NCBI GenBank assembly: GCA_049647485.1
Contig: JBARXT010000065.1
Coordinates: 1-34,097 of the forward strand
Length of the DNA: 34,097 bases
Direction: 5' to 3'
DNA from: 62-47 sp049647485
GTDB lineage: Bacteria; Pseudomonadota; Alphaproteobacteria; Rhizobiales; Xanthobacteraceae
The translations under genes and the position numbers were made by a program. The notes beneath the pieces are model-generated. The model ran no database searches, was not told where the DNA came from, and saw only the letters and a list, made by a program, of their open reading frames with translations. Shown in pieces: positions 24,127 through 31,958 of the stretch. Numbering within the stretch: the first letter of the stretch is position 1; each line of letters begins with the position of its first letter.

Positions 24127-26394
24127 TCACGAGCGAAGACCTGTTGGTTGCGCAACGAGATGCGTTGTCGGAGCGCGGGCGGCGCGGCGGTCGCGTTTGA
24201 CGCCCGGCAGCCGCAACGCATTGGCGATCACGATGATCGACGACGACGACATCGCCACCGCCGCGATCAGTGGCGTCACGTAACCAAGAACCGCGATCGG
24301 TACCGCGATCACATTATATCCAACCGCCAGCGCAAGGTTTTGTTGCACCAGCCGCGCGGCATTTCGCGCGATGCCGATGGCCTCCGGAACCGCGCGCAGG
24401 CTTTCGTGCAGGAACACCAAATCGGCAGCGTTGCGGCCGACGTCGGCGGCGGAGGCGGGCGCCATCGAGGCGTGGGCGGCGGCGAGCGCCGGCGCATCGT
24501 TGAGGCCGTCGCCGACCATCAGCACGCGATGGCCGCTCGATTCGATAGCGGCTACACGCGCCACCTTGCCGGCGGGGGTGACTTCGGACAGGTGCTGCGC
24601 GCCGAGATCGCCGGCGATCTTGCGCACGGCTTCGTTGCGGTCGCCGGACAGCACCTCGACGGCGAAGCCCTGTTCGGTCAGTTCGGCGATGGTCGCGTGC
24701 GCGCCGTCGCGCAGCCGGTCCTCGAATGCGAAGCGCGCCAGGGGTTGCCCGTCGCGCGCCAGCACGACGTTGGCATTGTCGATGCCATCATTGTCGGATT
24801 GCGACAGCGCCCAGCTTGCACGGCCGAGACGATAGACATGCGCGCCGATCCGCGCTTCCAGTCCCGCGCCCGGAATTTCCGCGACCGCGCCGGCATCGAG
24901 CGGCGATGCGATGGCCGCGCCCGCCGCCGCCAACGCGCGGGAATAGGGATGACGCGAATGGGTCGCCATCGTCGCCGCGATGCCGAGCGCATCGGTGTCG
25001 ATGGCTTCAGGGTGCAGCAGGCGCGGCTGGCCGAGCGTCAGCGTGCCGGTCTTGTCGAACACCACGGTGTCGATCTCGGCGAGCCGCTCCAGCGCGCCGC
25101 CGTCCTTCAAGAGCATGCCCTGTTCGAACAGCCGCCGCGCCGCCATCACCTGCACCATCGGCACCGCGAGGCCGAGCGCGCAGGGGCAGGTGATGATGAG
25201 CACCGCGATGGCGATGGTGACGGAGCGATGCAGGTCGCCTGTCGCAATCAACCAGCCGATCATGGTCAGGAAGGCAGTGGCGTGCACCACCGGCGCATAA
25301 AGTCGTGAGGCACGGTCGGCGATGCGGCGATAGGCGGAGCGGCCGGCTTCGGCTGTTTCCATCAGCCGCATCATTTCCGCGAGGAACGAATCGCGGGCGA
25401 CGGCGGTGGCGATCAGCGTCAGCGGGCCGGTGAGATTCAGCGTGCCGGCCTGCAACGCCGCACCGCTCGCGACCTGCACCGGCGCGCTTTCGCCGGTGAG
25501 CAGGGAACGGTCGATGTCGGATTGGCCGCTGACGACGCGGCCGTCCACCGGCACGCGCTCGCCCGCCGCCAGCATAATCGTCATGCCGACCTGAATATCG
25601 CCCACCGGCAGATAGACGTTGCTGCCGTCCGGTTGCGCCACCAGCGCGCCGCGCGCCGCGAGTTGCGCGAGGCCCTTCACGGCGGTGCGCGCGCGTTCGC
25701 GCATCAGGTGATCCAGCGTGCGGCCGATCAGCAGGAAGAACAGCAGCGTGACGGACGCATCGAAATAGGCATGCGCGCCGTGATGGATCGTCTCGTAGAG
25801 ACTGAGCCCGAACGCCATCGTCACGCCGATCGAAATCGGCACGTCCATGTTGGTGCGGCCGTGCCTCACGGCGCTCCAGGCCGAGCGGAAGAACACGCGG
25901 CCGGAATAGGCCAGCGCCGGCAGCGCGATCATGGCCGAGATCGCGTGGAACAGGTCGCGGGTGCCGGCGTCGGCGCCGGCCCATACCGATACCGACAGCA
26001 GCATGATGTTGCTGGCGGCGAAGCCGGCGACCGCCAGCGCGCGCAACAACTCGCTGAGCGCGGTGTCCTTCTGTTCGGAGCCGGGATCGAACAGATGCGC
26101 GTCGTAGCCGATGCCGCGCAGTGTCTCGATGAGCGGCGGCGGCGTGGCGCTGTCGTGCCAGCGGATGGTGGCGCGCTTGCTGGACAGATTCACACGAGCG
26201 GCCTCGACGCCGGGCAGCGCGTTGAGTGCGTTTTCGACCGCCTGGATGCAGCCGCCGCAGTGCATCGCCGGCACCGAGAGGTCGGTCTGACGGATGCCGT
26301 CGCCGACATCGCGGCTCGCCAGCCGCACCTCTTCGGCACGGTTGGCGGCGATGTCGCCGCTGGTCAGTTCAACGCCGGGTGCGCAACAACTCAT
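24127..26394 (-). CDS. ccoI: Copper-exporting P1B-type ATPase CcoI
   Basis: The protein has 755 residues from the ATG at 26394, six bases after GGAG; a GTG at 26406 is less likely. A cytoplasmic N-terminus with MSCC and a heavy-metal domain (MHCGGC, C46 and C49) binds copper. The membrane part carries the transport motif ITCPCALGLAVP (C403 and C405). The phosphorylation loop is DKTGTLT (D447), with TGES in the actuator domain and GDGLNDAPAL near the end. It pumps copper to the periplasm for assembling the copper site of cbb3 oxidase. Its place between the oxidase genes and ccoS identifies it as CcoI/FixI rather than a detoxifying CopA. Confidence 0.95.
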   Translation of the reverse strand: MSCCAPGVELTSGDIAANRAEEVRLASRDVGDGIRQTDLSVPAMHCGGCIQAVENALNALPGVEAARVNLSSKRATIRWHDSATPPPLIETLRGIGYDAHLFDPGSEQKDTALSELLRALAVAGFAASNIMLLSVSVWAGADAGTRDLFHAISAMIALPALAYSGRVFFRSAWSAVRHGRTNMDVPISIGVTMAFGLSLYETIHHGAHAYFDASVTLLFFLLIGRTLDHLMRERARTAVKGLAQLAARGALVAQPDGSNVYLPVGDIQVGMTIMLAAGERVPVDGRVVSGQSDIDRSLLTGESAPVQVASGAALQAGTLNLTGPLTLIATAVARDSFLAEMMRLMETAEAGRSAYRRIADRASRLYAPVVHATAFLTMIGWLIATGDLHRSVTIAIAVLIITCPCALGLAVPMVQVMAARRLFEQGMLLKDGGALERLAEIDTVVFDKTGTLTLGQPRLLHPEAIDTDALGIAATMATHSRHPYSRALAAAGAAIASPLDAGAVAEIPGAGLEARIGAHVYRLGRASWALSQSDNDGIDNANVVLARDGQPLARFAFEDRLRDGAHATIAELTEQGFAVEVLSGDRNEAVRKIAGDLGAQHLSEVTPAGKVARVAAIESSGHRVLMVGDGLNDAPALAAAHASMAPASAADVGRNAADLVFLHESLRAVPEAIGIARNAARLVQQNLALAVGYNVIAVPIAVLGYVTPLIAAVAMSSSSIIVIANALRLPGVKRDRRAARAPTTHLVAQPTGLRS

Positions 26395-26447
26395 TATACG
26401 CTCCACACGCGTCGGCCGCCGCCCTATGGCGGGCGGCCATCACGCGA

Positions 26448-27257
26448 TCAGGTCCTCACGGCACGATAGGCGTGCCAGGTGCCGTGGCCGAGCACGGGAA
26501 ACACCACGATCAATCCGATCAGGCCGGTGGCGATGCTGAAGAGGATCAGCGCCAGCATGATTGCGGCCCAGGTCAGCATCGCCGGCATGTTGTGCCAGAC
26601 CAGCGCCATGCTGGTGCCCATCGCGGTCAGCGAATCGACGCGCTGATCGAGCTGCATCGGGATCGAGAACGCGCTGATGCCGAACGAGAATGCTGCGAAC
26701 AGCGCGCCGACCGCGCTGCCGACGATCAGCATCGCCCACCCGGTCGGTGTGCCGAACAGCATCGGCGCGATGTGGTCGAGGCCGGGGAACGGCACTAGCC
26801 CGAAGAACAGCGCGTAGACAATCACTGCGGCGCGCATCCACACCAGCATCAAGAGGCACAGCAGGACGCCGGTGAACACGATCTGCGGGCCGGCCGCCGG
26901 GCGCACGAAGATCATGCCGACCAGGCTGACGGGTTTGCCCTCGGTGATCTGCCGGCTCTTGGCGTAAGGGCCGACCGCGAGGATCGGGCCGACCACCATG
27001 AAGCCGGCGAGCGCCGGAAACAGGATGTAATCCAGTTCGAACTTGAACAGACCGACGACGATGGCCGCCGACAGCAGGAAAATCAGCAGGCCGTAGGCGA
27101 TGCTCGGCCATGGCTTGTTGCAGAAGTCCTGCCAGCCCAGCGCCAGCCATTGAAATGCCGACGCCGGCGTCAGTCCGCGCTTCCAGCGATGCGGGATCGG
27201 GAGCGGGGAGACGACCGGCGGGATGATGGTCTGTGAGGGTTCGGTGTGCTCGATCAC
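26448..27257 (-). CDS. DUF2189 integral membrane protein
   Basis: The protein has 269 residues from a GTG at 27257, six bases after AGGA. A Pro-rich cytoplasmic start precedes about six membrane helices, including AYGLLIFLLSAAIVVGLF, ALAGFMVVGPILAVGPYA, VLLCLLMLVWMRAAVIVYALFF, LIVGSAVGALFAAFSFGISAF and MLALILFSIATGLIGLIVVFPVLGHGTWHAYRA. The pattern GFMVVGPILAVGPYAKSR and the closing GHGTWHAYRA are characteristic of the DUF2189 family, whose role is unknown. It lies 31 bases after the 69-residue gene and 53 bases before ccoI, in the place where ccoG/ccoH usually stand. This suggests a part in building or supporting cbb3 oxidase, but that is an inference. Confidence 0.85.
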   Translation of the reverse strand: MIEHTEPSQTIIPPVVSPLPIPHRWKRGLTPASAFQWLALGWQDFCNKPWPSIAYGLLIFLLSAAIVVGLFKFELDYILFPALAGFMVVGPILAVGPYAKSRQITEGKPVSLVGMIFVRPAAGPQIVFTGVLLCLLMLVWMRAAVIVYALFFGLVPFPGLDHIAPMLFGTPTGWAMLIVGSAVGALFAAFSFGISAFSIPMQLDQRVDSLTAMGTSMALVWHNMPAMLTWAAIMLALILFSIATGLIGLIVVFPVLGHGTWHAYRAVRT

Positions 27258-27288
27258 GTCAGGTCCTCATCGGTGCGATCAATCGGGA

Positions 27289-27498
27289 TTATCGGGGCGT
27301 ACACGACGATTTCGCCGCGCTGAAGGTGCCGGCCGCGCCGTTCGCGCCAGAGCGTACATGGGCGACGCAATCCGGCTGCGAGGTGACGGCGACATAGACC
27401 AGATGCCAGTTGGCGCCGATCACCAGCGCGAGGCCAGCGCCGACCAGCAGCCAGATCCAGCGGCGGCTTTGTCGCATCGTCGTGGTCTCCGCGCTCAT
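27289..27498 (-). CDS. 69-residue single-helix protein coupled to ccoP
   Basis: The start codon overlaps the ccoP stop as ATGA (27495-27498), so translation is coupled. The product has a short basic cytoplasmic start, one membrane helix (about residues 14-36, WIWLLVGAGLALVIGANWHLVYVAV) and a short outer tail, SQPDCVAHVRSG...AAKSSCTPR, with two cysteines, C44 and C66. It is much smaller than CcoH/FixH, though it too has one helix. Longer frames through this locus are out of frame with the ccoP overlap and are rejected. The paired cysteines could bind metal or form a disulfide outside the membrane. No named family is recognised. Confidence 0.75.
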   Translation of the reverse strand: MSAETTTMRQSRRWIWLLVGAGLALVIGANWHLVYVAVTSQPDCVAHVRSGANGAAGTFSAAKSSCTPR

Positions 27499-28385
27499 TT
27501 CTCGGGCTTTCGCAAATCGACCAGATAGAGCGCGAGAATCTTGCGGTCGAGCGCCGAGAGGCGATTCTCCCAGGTCGGCATGTGGCCCTGGCGTCCGCCC
27601 CACAGCGTTTCCGCGATGGAGGCCTGATCGCCGCCGTAGATCCAGAAGGCATCGGTCAGGTCCGGCGCGCCCATCTCGATGTTGCCCTTGGCGTCCTCGC
27701 CGTGACAGGAGGCGCAGTTGGCGGCGAACAGTTCCTTACCGGCCGCGACCTTGGCGGGATCGAGATCCTTCTTCGTGTCCTTGGCGTCGGGATGCGACAG
27801 GCTGCGCACGAAGGCGATCACCTTGTCGATGTCGGCGCGCGGCAGCATGCCGTCCTTCCCGAAGGCCGGCATCTGCGAGGTGCGGGTTTCCGCGTGCGCC
27901 GAGTTGATGCCGACGCGGATGGTGTCGAAGATCGCTTCCGGCGTGCCGCCCCACAGCCACGAGGTGGTGGTGAGGTTGGGGAATCCCTTGCTGCCCTGCG
28001 CGGTGCGGCCGTGGCAGGCGGCGCAGTTGTCACCGAACAGCGCGCGGCCGGTTTCGCGCACGGCTTCCATCAGCCGCGCGTCCTTCTGGATATCAGCGAA
28101 GCTTTCCTTCTCGATGCGGTCGGACCATACCGTGCGGTCGAGCGCAGCCTGCTTCACAGCCTGCGCGACGATCTGGTGCTGATCGTCGCCGAGCAGCCCC
28201 TTGGTGTAGGTGCGGCCGAGCGGCCAGGTCGGCATCAGAATCCAGTAGCCGACGGCGAAGATCACCGTGCAGGCGAGAAACAGCCAAATCACCTTCGGCA
28301 CCGGCGTGTTGAGTTCGGTGATGCCGCTCCATTCGTGGCCGGTGGTGAGATAGCCGGTGTGCGGGTCGCGTTCAAAGTGCGCCAT
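27495..28385 (-). CDS. ccoP: Cytochrome cbb3 oxidase subunit III, dihaem cytochrome c
   Basis: The protein has 296 residues. One N-terminal membrane helix (residues about 32-51) is preceded by the typical HFERDPHTGYLTTGHEWSGITELNTPVPK. Two c-type haem sites follow: CAACH at 121-125 and CASCH at 224-228, each with a later Met ligand region (QMPAFG, HMPTW). It passes electrons from the bc1 complex or a soluble carrier to CcoO and CcoN. It lies nine bases after ccoQ, and its stop overlaps the start of the 69-residue gene. Confidence 0.97.
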   Translation of the reverse strand: MAHFERDPHTGYLTTGHEWSGITELNTPVPKVIWLFLACTVIFAVGYWILMPTWPLGRTYTKGLLGDDQHQIVAQAVKQAALDRTVWSDRIEKESFADIQKDARLMEAVRETGRALFGDNCAACHGRTAQGSKGFPNLTTTSWLWGGTPEAIFDTIRVGINSAHAETRTSQMPAFGKDGMLPRADIDKVIAFVRSLSHPDAKDTKKDLDPAKVAAGKELFAANCASCHGEDAKGNIEMGAPDLTDAFWIYGGDQASIAETLWGGRQGHMPTWENRLSALDRKILALYLVDLRKPEK

Positions 28386-28394
28386 GATCGTCCC

Positions 28395-28571
28395 TCATCC
28401 CCGGTATGGCTTGTCGTCGTCGTCATGAAGAATGGCTTCCGCCGCGGCGTTGAACGGCTTCTGGTTGGCGGGCCAGAAGGCGTAGATCACCACGATCAGC
28501 GACAATCCCATCAGATAGAACAGGCCGAACGATTTGGAGAACCAGACGAGCAGGTCATGGGTGATGGTCAT
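28395..28571 (-). CDS. ccoQ: Cytochrome cbb3 oxidase subunit IV CcoQ
   Basis: The protein has 58 residues with one membrane helix (FGLFYLMGLSLIVVIYAFWP), followed by the family ending NQKPFNAAAEAILHDDDDKPYRG. The ATG overlaps the ccoO stop as ATGA. CcoQ stabilises the assembled oxidase or links CcoP to the core complex in related bacteria. Confidence 0.95.
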   Translation of the reverse strand: MTITHDLLVWFSKSFGLFYLMGLSLIVVIYAFWPANQKPFNAAAEAILHDDDDKPYRG

Positions 28572-29305
28572 TGCTGTTTCTCCGCGGAGGCGACGGGCTT
28601 GTGCGCTGCGTCGGTCAACCGGCCGAGGATTTGCAGATACGCCACCAGCGCGTCCATCTCGGTCAGGTCGTTGGGCTTGCCGTCGAAGGCGCGTACCGTG
28701 GTGGCCTTGCCGTAGCGCTTGGTGACGCCGTCGGCGGCAGGCGAATCCGGCGCGGCCTGGGCGTAGGCGTCGGTGGCGGCGTTGGCGATCATGTCGTCGG
28801 TGTAGGGCACGCCGACGGCGCGCTGCGCCTTGAGGTGATTGCTCAGATTGTCGGTGCGCAGTTCGGTGCGTTGCAGGAAGGCGTAGGCCGGCATCACCGA
28901 CTCCGGTACCACGGCGCGCGGATTGATCATGTGCGCGACGTGCCAGTCGTCGGAGTACTTCTCGCCGAGGCGGGCGAGGTCCGGCCCGGTGCGCTTGGAG
29001 CCCCACAGCATCGGATGGTCGTACTTGGATTCGACCGCGAGCGAATACGGCCCGTAGCGCTCGACCTCGTCGCGCAGTGTGCGGATCATCTGCGAGTGGC
29101 AGGCGTAGCAGCCTTCGCGGATGTAGATGTTGCGGCCCGCCAGTTCGAGCGGCGTGTAGACGCGCATGTCCGGCGCGTCCTCGACGGTCTGGTGGATGGT
29201 GAACAGCGGCGCGATCTCGACCAGGCCGCCGATCGAGGCGACGCCGATGATGCCCAGCACCAGGCCGATGGTCTTGCGTTCCAGCCGGTAGTGAAATCCG
29301 AACAT
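28568..29305 (-). CDS. ccoO: Cytochrome cbb3 oxidase subunit II, monohaem cytochrome c
   Basis: The protein has 245 residues. One membrane helix near the N-terminus (TIGLVLGIIGVASIGGLVEIAPLF) is followed by a periplasmic haem c domain with CYACH at 66-70 and the family stretch YIREGCYACHSQMIRTLRDEVERYG. The later MPAYAFL supplies the Met ligand. It is six bases downstream of ccoN and overlaps ccoQ by four bases. Confidence 0.97.
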   Translation of the reverse strand: MFGFHYRLERKTIGLVLGIIGVASIGGLVEIAPLFTIHQTVEDAPDMRVYTPLELAGRNIYIREGCYACHSQMIRTLRDEVERYGPYSLAVESKYDHPMLWGSKRTGPDLARLGEKYSDDWHVAHMINPRAVVPESVMPAYAFLQRTELRTDNLSNHLKAQRAVGVPYTDDMIANAATDAYAQAAPDSPAADGVTKRYGKATTVRAFDGKPNDLTEMDALVAYLQILGRLTDAAHKPVASAEKQQ

Positions 29306-29311
29306 GGCTGC

Positions 29312-30976
29312 TTACTCTCCGGGCTGAAGCGTGGCCGCGCCGACGGCAGGCGCGGTGACGGGACGGTCGGCGACGTTGTGCGCCGCTTCGTCCTGCGACG
29401 CGGTGCGGATCGTCATCCAGATATTGTAGAAGCCGATGATCGCGCCGAGCAGGAAGCACGCGCCGCCGATGGCGCGGGCGATGTAATAGGGATGCATCGC
29501 CACCAGCGAGTCGACGAAGGAATAGGCCAGCGTGCCGCTCTCGTTATAGGTGCGCCACATCAGGCCCTGGATGATGCCTGAGTTCCACATCGCGAAGACG
29601 TAGATGATGGTGCCGATCAGCGACAGCCAGAAGTGCACCTCGACCAGCTTGGCGGAGTACATGCCGTTGCGCTTCCACAGCCACGGCACCGAAGCGTAGA
29701 TCGCGCCGAAGGTGATCATCGCAACCCAGCCGAGCGCGCCGGCGTGAACGTGGCCGACGGTCCAGTCGGTGTAATGCGACAGCGAGTTCACCGGCCGGAT
29801 CGCCATGAACGAGCCTTCGAAGGTGGAGAGGCCGTAGAACACCGCCGCCACCATCATGAAGCGCAGCACGGCGTCGTCGCGCACCTTGTGCCAGGCGCCG
29901 TTGAGCGTCATCAGCGCGTTGCCGGCCGACACCCACGACGGCACCAGCAGCATCACCGAGAAGCTCATGCCGAGCGACTGCACCCACTGCGGCAGCGCGG
30001 TGTAGTGCAGGTGATGGGAGCCGGCCCACATGTAGAAGAAGGTGATGCCCCAGAACGAGATGATCGACATCCGGTAGGAATAGATCGGCCGTCCGGCGCG
30101 CTTCGGCATGTAGTAGTACATCATGCCGAGGAAGCCGGAGGTGAGGAAGAACGCCACCGCGTTGTGGCCGTACCACCACTCGGTCATGGCGTCCTGCACG
30201 CCGGAGAACAGCGAATAGCTCTTGGCGCTGCCCCAGGAGATCGGCACCGCGAGGTTGTTGACGATATGCAGCATCGCCACGACGAGGATGAAAGCGAGGT
30301 AATACCAGTTGGAGACGTAGATATGCGGCTCCTTGCGGCGGTTCAGCGTGCGCAGGTAGAGCACGAAATACGCCACCCACACGATCACCAGCCAGATGTC
30401 GGCATACCATTCCGGTTCGGCATATTCCTTGGACTGGGTCACGCCCATCAGGTAGCCGGTGGCGGCGATGACGCAGAACAGGTTGTAGCCGAACAACACG
30501 AACCACGGGCTCAACTGGTCCGGCAGCCGCGCCCGGGAGGTCCGTTGCATCACGTAGAACGAGGTGGCGATCAGCGCGTTGCCGCCGAAGCCGAAGATCA
30601 CGCCGGAGGTGTGCACCGGGCGCAGCCGGCCGAAGCTCGCCCACGCCGCATCGAAGGTCCATTCCGGATAGGCCAGCAGCCAGGCCACCCAGTCGCCGAC
30701 CGCCATGCCGATCACCGCCCAGACCATGGCGGCGATGATGCCGAACTTGGTCGGGGTGTCGTAATAGCTGTCGAGCCGGCTCTCCGGCGGCTCCGGCGCG
30801 TAGTAGCCCGCGATCACCGCGAAAATTCCGGCGATGGCCACCACCATCACCAGCGCGCCATGGATTCCGAATGGATCGCCGTGCCCGCCGGCGGCCATCG
30901 CGAGGCCGGTGACGGCGAGTACCAGCAGAATAATCAGTGCGCCCTGACGTTCGTTTTTCGTGAGTTCGGCGACCAT
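29312..30976 (-). CDS. ccoN: Cytochrome cbb3 oxidase subunit I
   Basis: The protein has 554 residues from the ATG at 30976; a GTG three codons earlier lies too close to the AAGGGG. This is the catalytic haem b/b3-CuB subunit, reducing O2 at low oxygen and pumping protons. Copper-B ligands are H271 (YGHNAV) and H321-H322 (GSHHLHYT). The cross-linked tyrosine of C-family oxidases is Y315 (FFYMWAG), 44 residues after H271 as in the Pseudomonas stutzeri structure. Twelve or more membrane helices are visible. The gene leads the operon cco-N-O-Q-P-69aa-DUF2189-I-S. Upstream lies a TTGCG-N4-CACAA box at 31163-31176 and a duplicated core promoter sequence. Confidence 0.97.
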   Translation of the reverse strand: MVAELTKNERQGALIILLVLAVTGLAMAAGGHGDPFGIHGALVMVVAIAGIFAVIAGYYAPEPPESRLDSYYDTPTKFGIIAAMVWAVIGMAVGDWVAWLLAYPEWTFDAAWASFGRLRPVHTSGVIFGFGGNALIATSFYVMQRTSRARLPDQLSPWFVLFGYNLFCVIAATGYLMGVTQSKEYAEPEWYADIWLVIVWVAYFVLYLRTLNRRKEPHIYVSNWYYLAFILVVAMLHIVNNLAVPISWGSAKSYSLFSGVQDAMTEWWYGHNAVAFFLTSGFLGMMYYYMPKRAGRPIYSYRMSIISFWGITFFYMWAGSHHLHYTALPQWVQSLGMSFSVMLLVPSWVSAGNALMTLNGAWHKVRDDAVLRFMMVAAVFYGLSTFEGSFMAIRPVNSLSHYTDWTVGHVHAGALGWVAMITFGAIYASVPWLWKRNGMYSAKLVEVHFWLSLIGTIIYVFAMWNSGIIQGLMWRTYNESGTLAYSFVDSLVAMHPYYIARAIGGACFLLGAIIGFYNIWMTIRTASQDEAAHNVADRPVTAPAVGAATLQPGE

Positions 30977-31099
30977 CGAAAACACACCCCTTGTTTCACC
31001 ACGCGTGGCAACATCACGCCGGTCTTCGCGCTCCGCGAACCGCCATCGCGCCGCCCGATCCGGCGCGGCCCCAAAATTCGGCAGTTGCTCGGCAGTTCG

Positions 31100-31151
31100 T
31101 TCGGCTCAACCTATATCTTGTCTAATTCGGCTCAACCTATATCTTGTCTAA
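31100..31151 (-). repeat. Perfect 26-base tandem duplication in ccoN promoter
   Basis: Bases 31100-31125 and 31126-31151 are identical, beginning TTCGGCTCAACC and ending CTTGTCTAA. On the minus strand each unit carries GATATAGG, a possible -10 element. The distal unit's TATAGG (31141-31136) sits about one -10 distance inside a start site that would be 40.5 bases from the centre of the box at 31163-31176. Confidence 0.85.
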
Positions 31152-31162
31152 AGAGCGTCTCT

Positions 31163-31176
31163 TTGTGCAAACGCAA
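31163..31176 (-). promoter_or_regulatory. Crp/Fnr-type box upstream of ccoN
   Basis: Read on the minus strand the site is TTGCG-TTTG-CACAA, a close match to the FixK/NnrR-type inverted motif TTGC-N6-GCAA with one mismatch. It lies about 187 bases before the ccoN start. The spacing to the upstream copy of TATAGG fits class II activation at about -40.5. Confidence 0.65.
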
Positions 31177-31261
31177 ATTGACGCTGCACCGCAGCCGTGC
31201 CCGGCGCCCGGCGCAGTACCGTCAATCCGATTCAAAGCCGCCTGTATTGCGCGAGGGGAGG

Positions 31262-31531
31262 TCAATCTACCGCTGCGGCCCGCCACAGGCGGACGCGCCA
31301 GATATCCGGTCCCTGTTCGAGATACGTCCAACGGCAATGCGCGCCGTGCTTCATTTCCAGTTGTCCCCGCAGCAGGCGCGGATCGTGATCGCTCACCAGT
31401 TGCAGCGAACGATCCGGCGGCAAATGCTCGAACAACTGGAAGATGACGGTGTGGCGATGGCGTTGATCGATCTCGGGCAAATTGAGAATGCGTTCGTTCT
31501 CGCAAATCTCGGTTCTCGCCGCCTCACGCAT
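31262..31531 (-). CDS. DUF2249 protein
   Basis: The protein has 89 residues. The body (NLPEIDQRHRHTVIFQLFEHLPPDRSLQLVSDHDPRLLRGQLEM, then WTYLEQGPDIWRVRL) fits the DUF2249 family, related to the TusA-like fold. Members often sit beside nitrogen-oxide and low-oxygen respiration genes. Its start overlaps the stop of the previous gene by eight bases, so it is coupled to it and, through it, to pseudoazurin. Biochemical role unknown. Confidence 0.85.
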   Translation of the reverse strand: MREAARTEICENERILNLPEIDQRHRHTVIFQLFEHLPPDRSLQLVSDHDPRLLRGQLEMKHGAHCRWTYLEQGPDIWRVRLWRAAAVD

Positions 31532-31958
31532 TCACGACCGCTCCCGTCGTTGCGGCTGCTGTCGGCAGCGGGATGACAACGGCGACATCGGGTGCGGCGA
31601 GGCGGTGAATCCGGGACAAGATCGCTTCGGTTTTGTTCGGCCCGGCCAGCGCGGTGAGCAGGGCGCGGAAATACGGCTTGAAGATCCGCCCGGTGTCGCC
31701 GCGTTCCGCGACCATCAGGTCGAGCATGTTGCGCGCCAGCGGCGTCAGGTCGCGGCGTTGCGTCGCGGGATCGAGGATGACGCGCAAGGCGTGCTCGATC
31801 CGCGGCCAATTCGAGCGCGAAATATGCGTCAGCACGTTGCTGAGATGCGGATGCCGATGCAGCGCGGCGACCAGGCTGAAGGCGAGGTCGTCGACGGCCG
31901 GCATGTCGAACGCGCCGGCGGTGACCGCCGGCGCGACGCTTGGGCTAACGGCTGGCAT
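31524..31958 (-). CDS. Unrecognised 144-residue protein in pseudoazurin operon
   Basis: The start is the ATG at 31958, six bases after GGGAG and inside the pseudoazurin coding end; an ATG at 31973 is less well placed. The product is mostly helical and soluble, with no signal peptide or cysteine. The region DLAFSLVAALHRHPHLSNVLTHISRSNWPRIEHALRVIL has several histidines, and a C-terminal Val/Ala/Thr-rich tail follows. No family is recognised. The gene overlaps pseudoazurin by 14 bases and DUF2249 by eight, so the three form a tight operon. Confidence 0.7.
   Translation of the reverse strand: MPAVSPSVAPAVTAGAFDMPAVDDLAFSLVAALHRHPHLSNVLTHISRSNWPRIEHALRVILDPATQRRDLTPLARNMLDLMVAERGDTGRIFKPYFRALLTALAGPNKTEAILSRIHRLAAPDVAVVIPLPTAAATTGAVVNA

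Noticed and set aside
24140..24160. TTGCGCAA near the 3' end of ccoI as another Crp/Fnr box
   Set aside because: The half-sites lack the required spacer and the site lies inside the ccoI coding region.
27254..27652. 132-residue minus-strand frame overlapping the ccoP end and the small gene
   Set aside because: It is out of frame with both ccoP and the membrane-helix frame and has no hydrophobic segment. The 69-residue frame with the ATGA overlap explains the locus better.
29633..31576. Long plus-strand open frame opposite ccoN and its promoter
   Set aside because: Its composition is that of an antisense shadow (His/Arg/Glu-rich, no motifs), it spans the ccoN promoter and enters the DUF2249 gene, and ccoN is certain.
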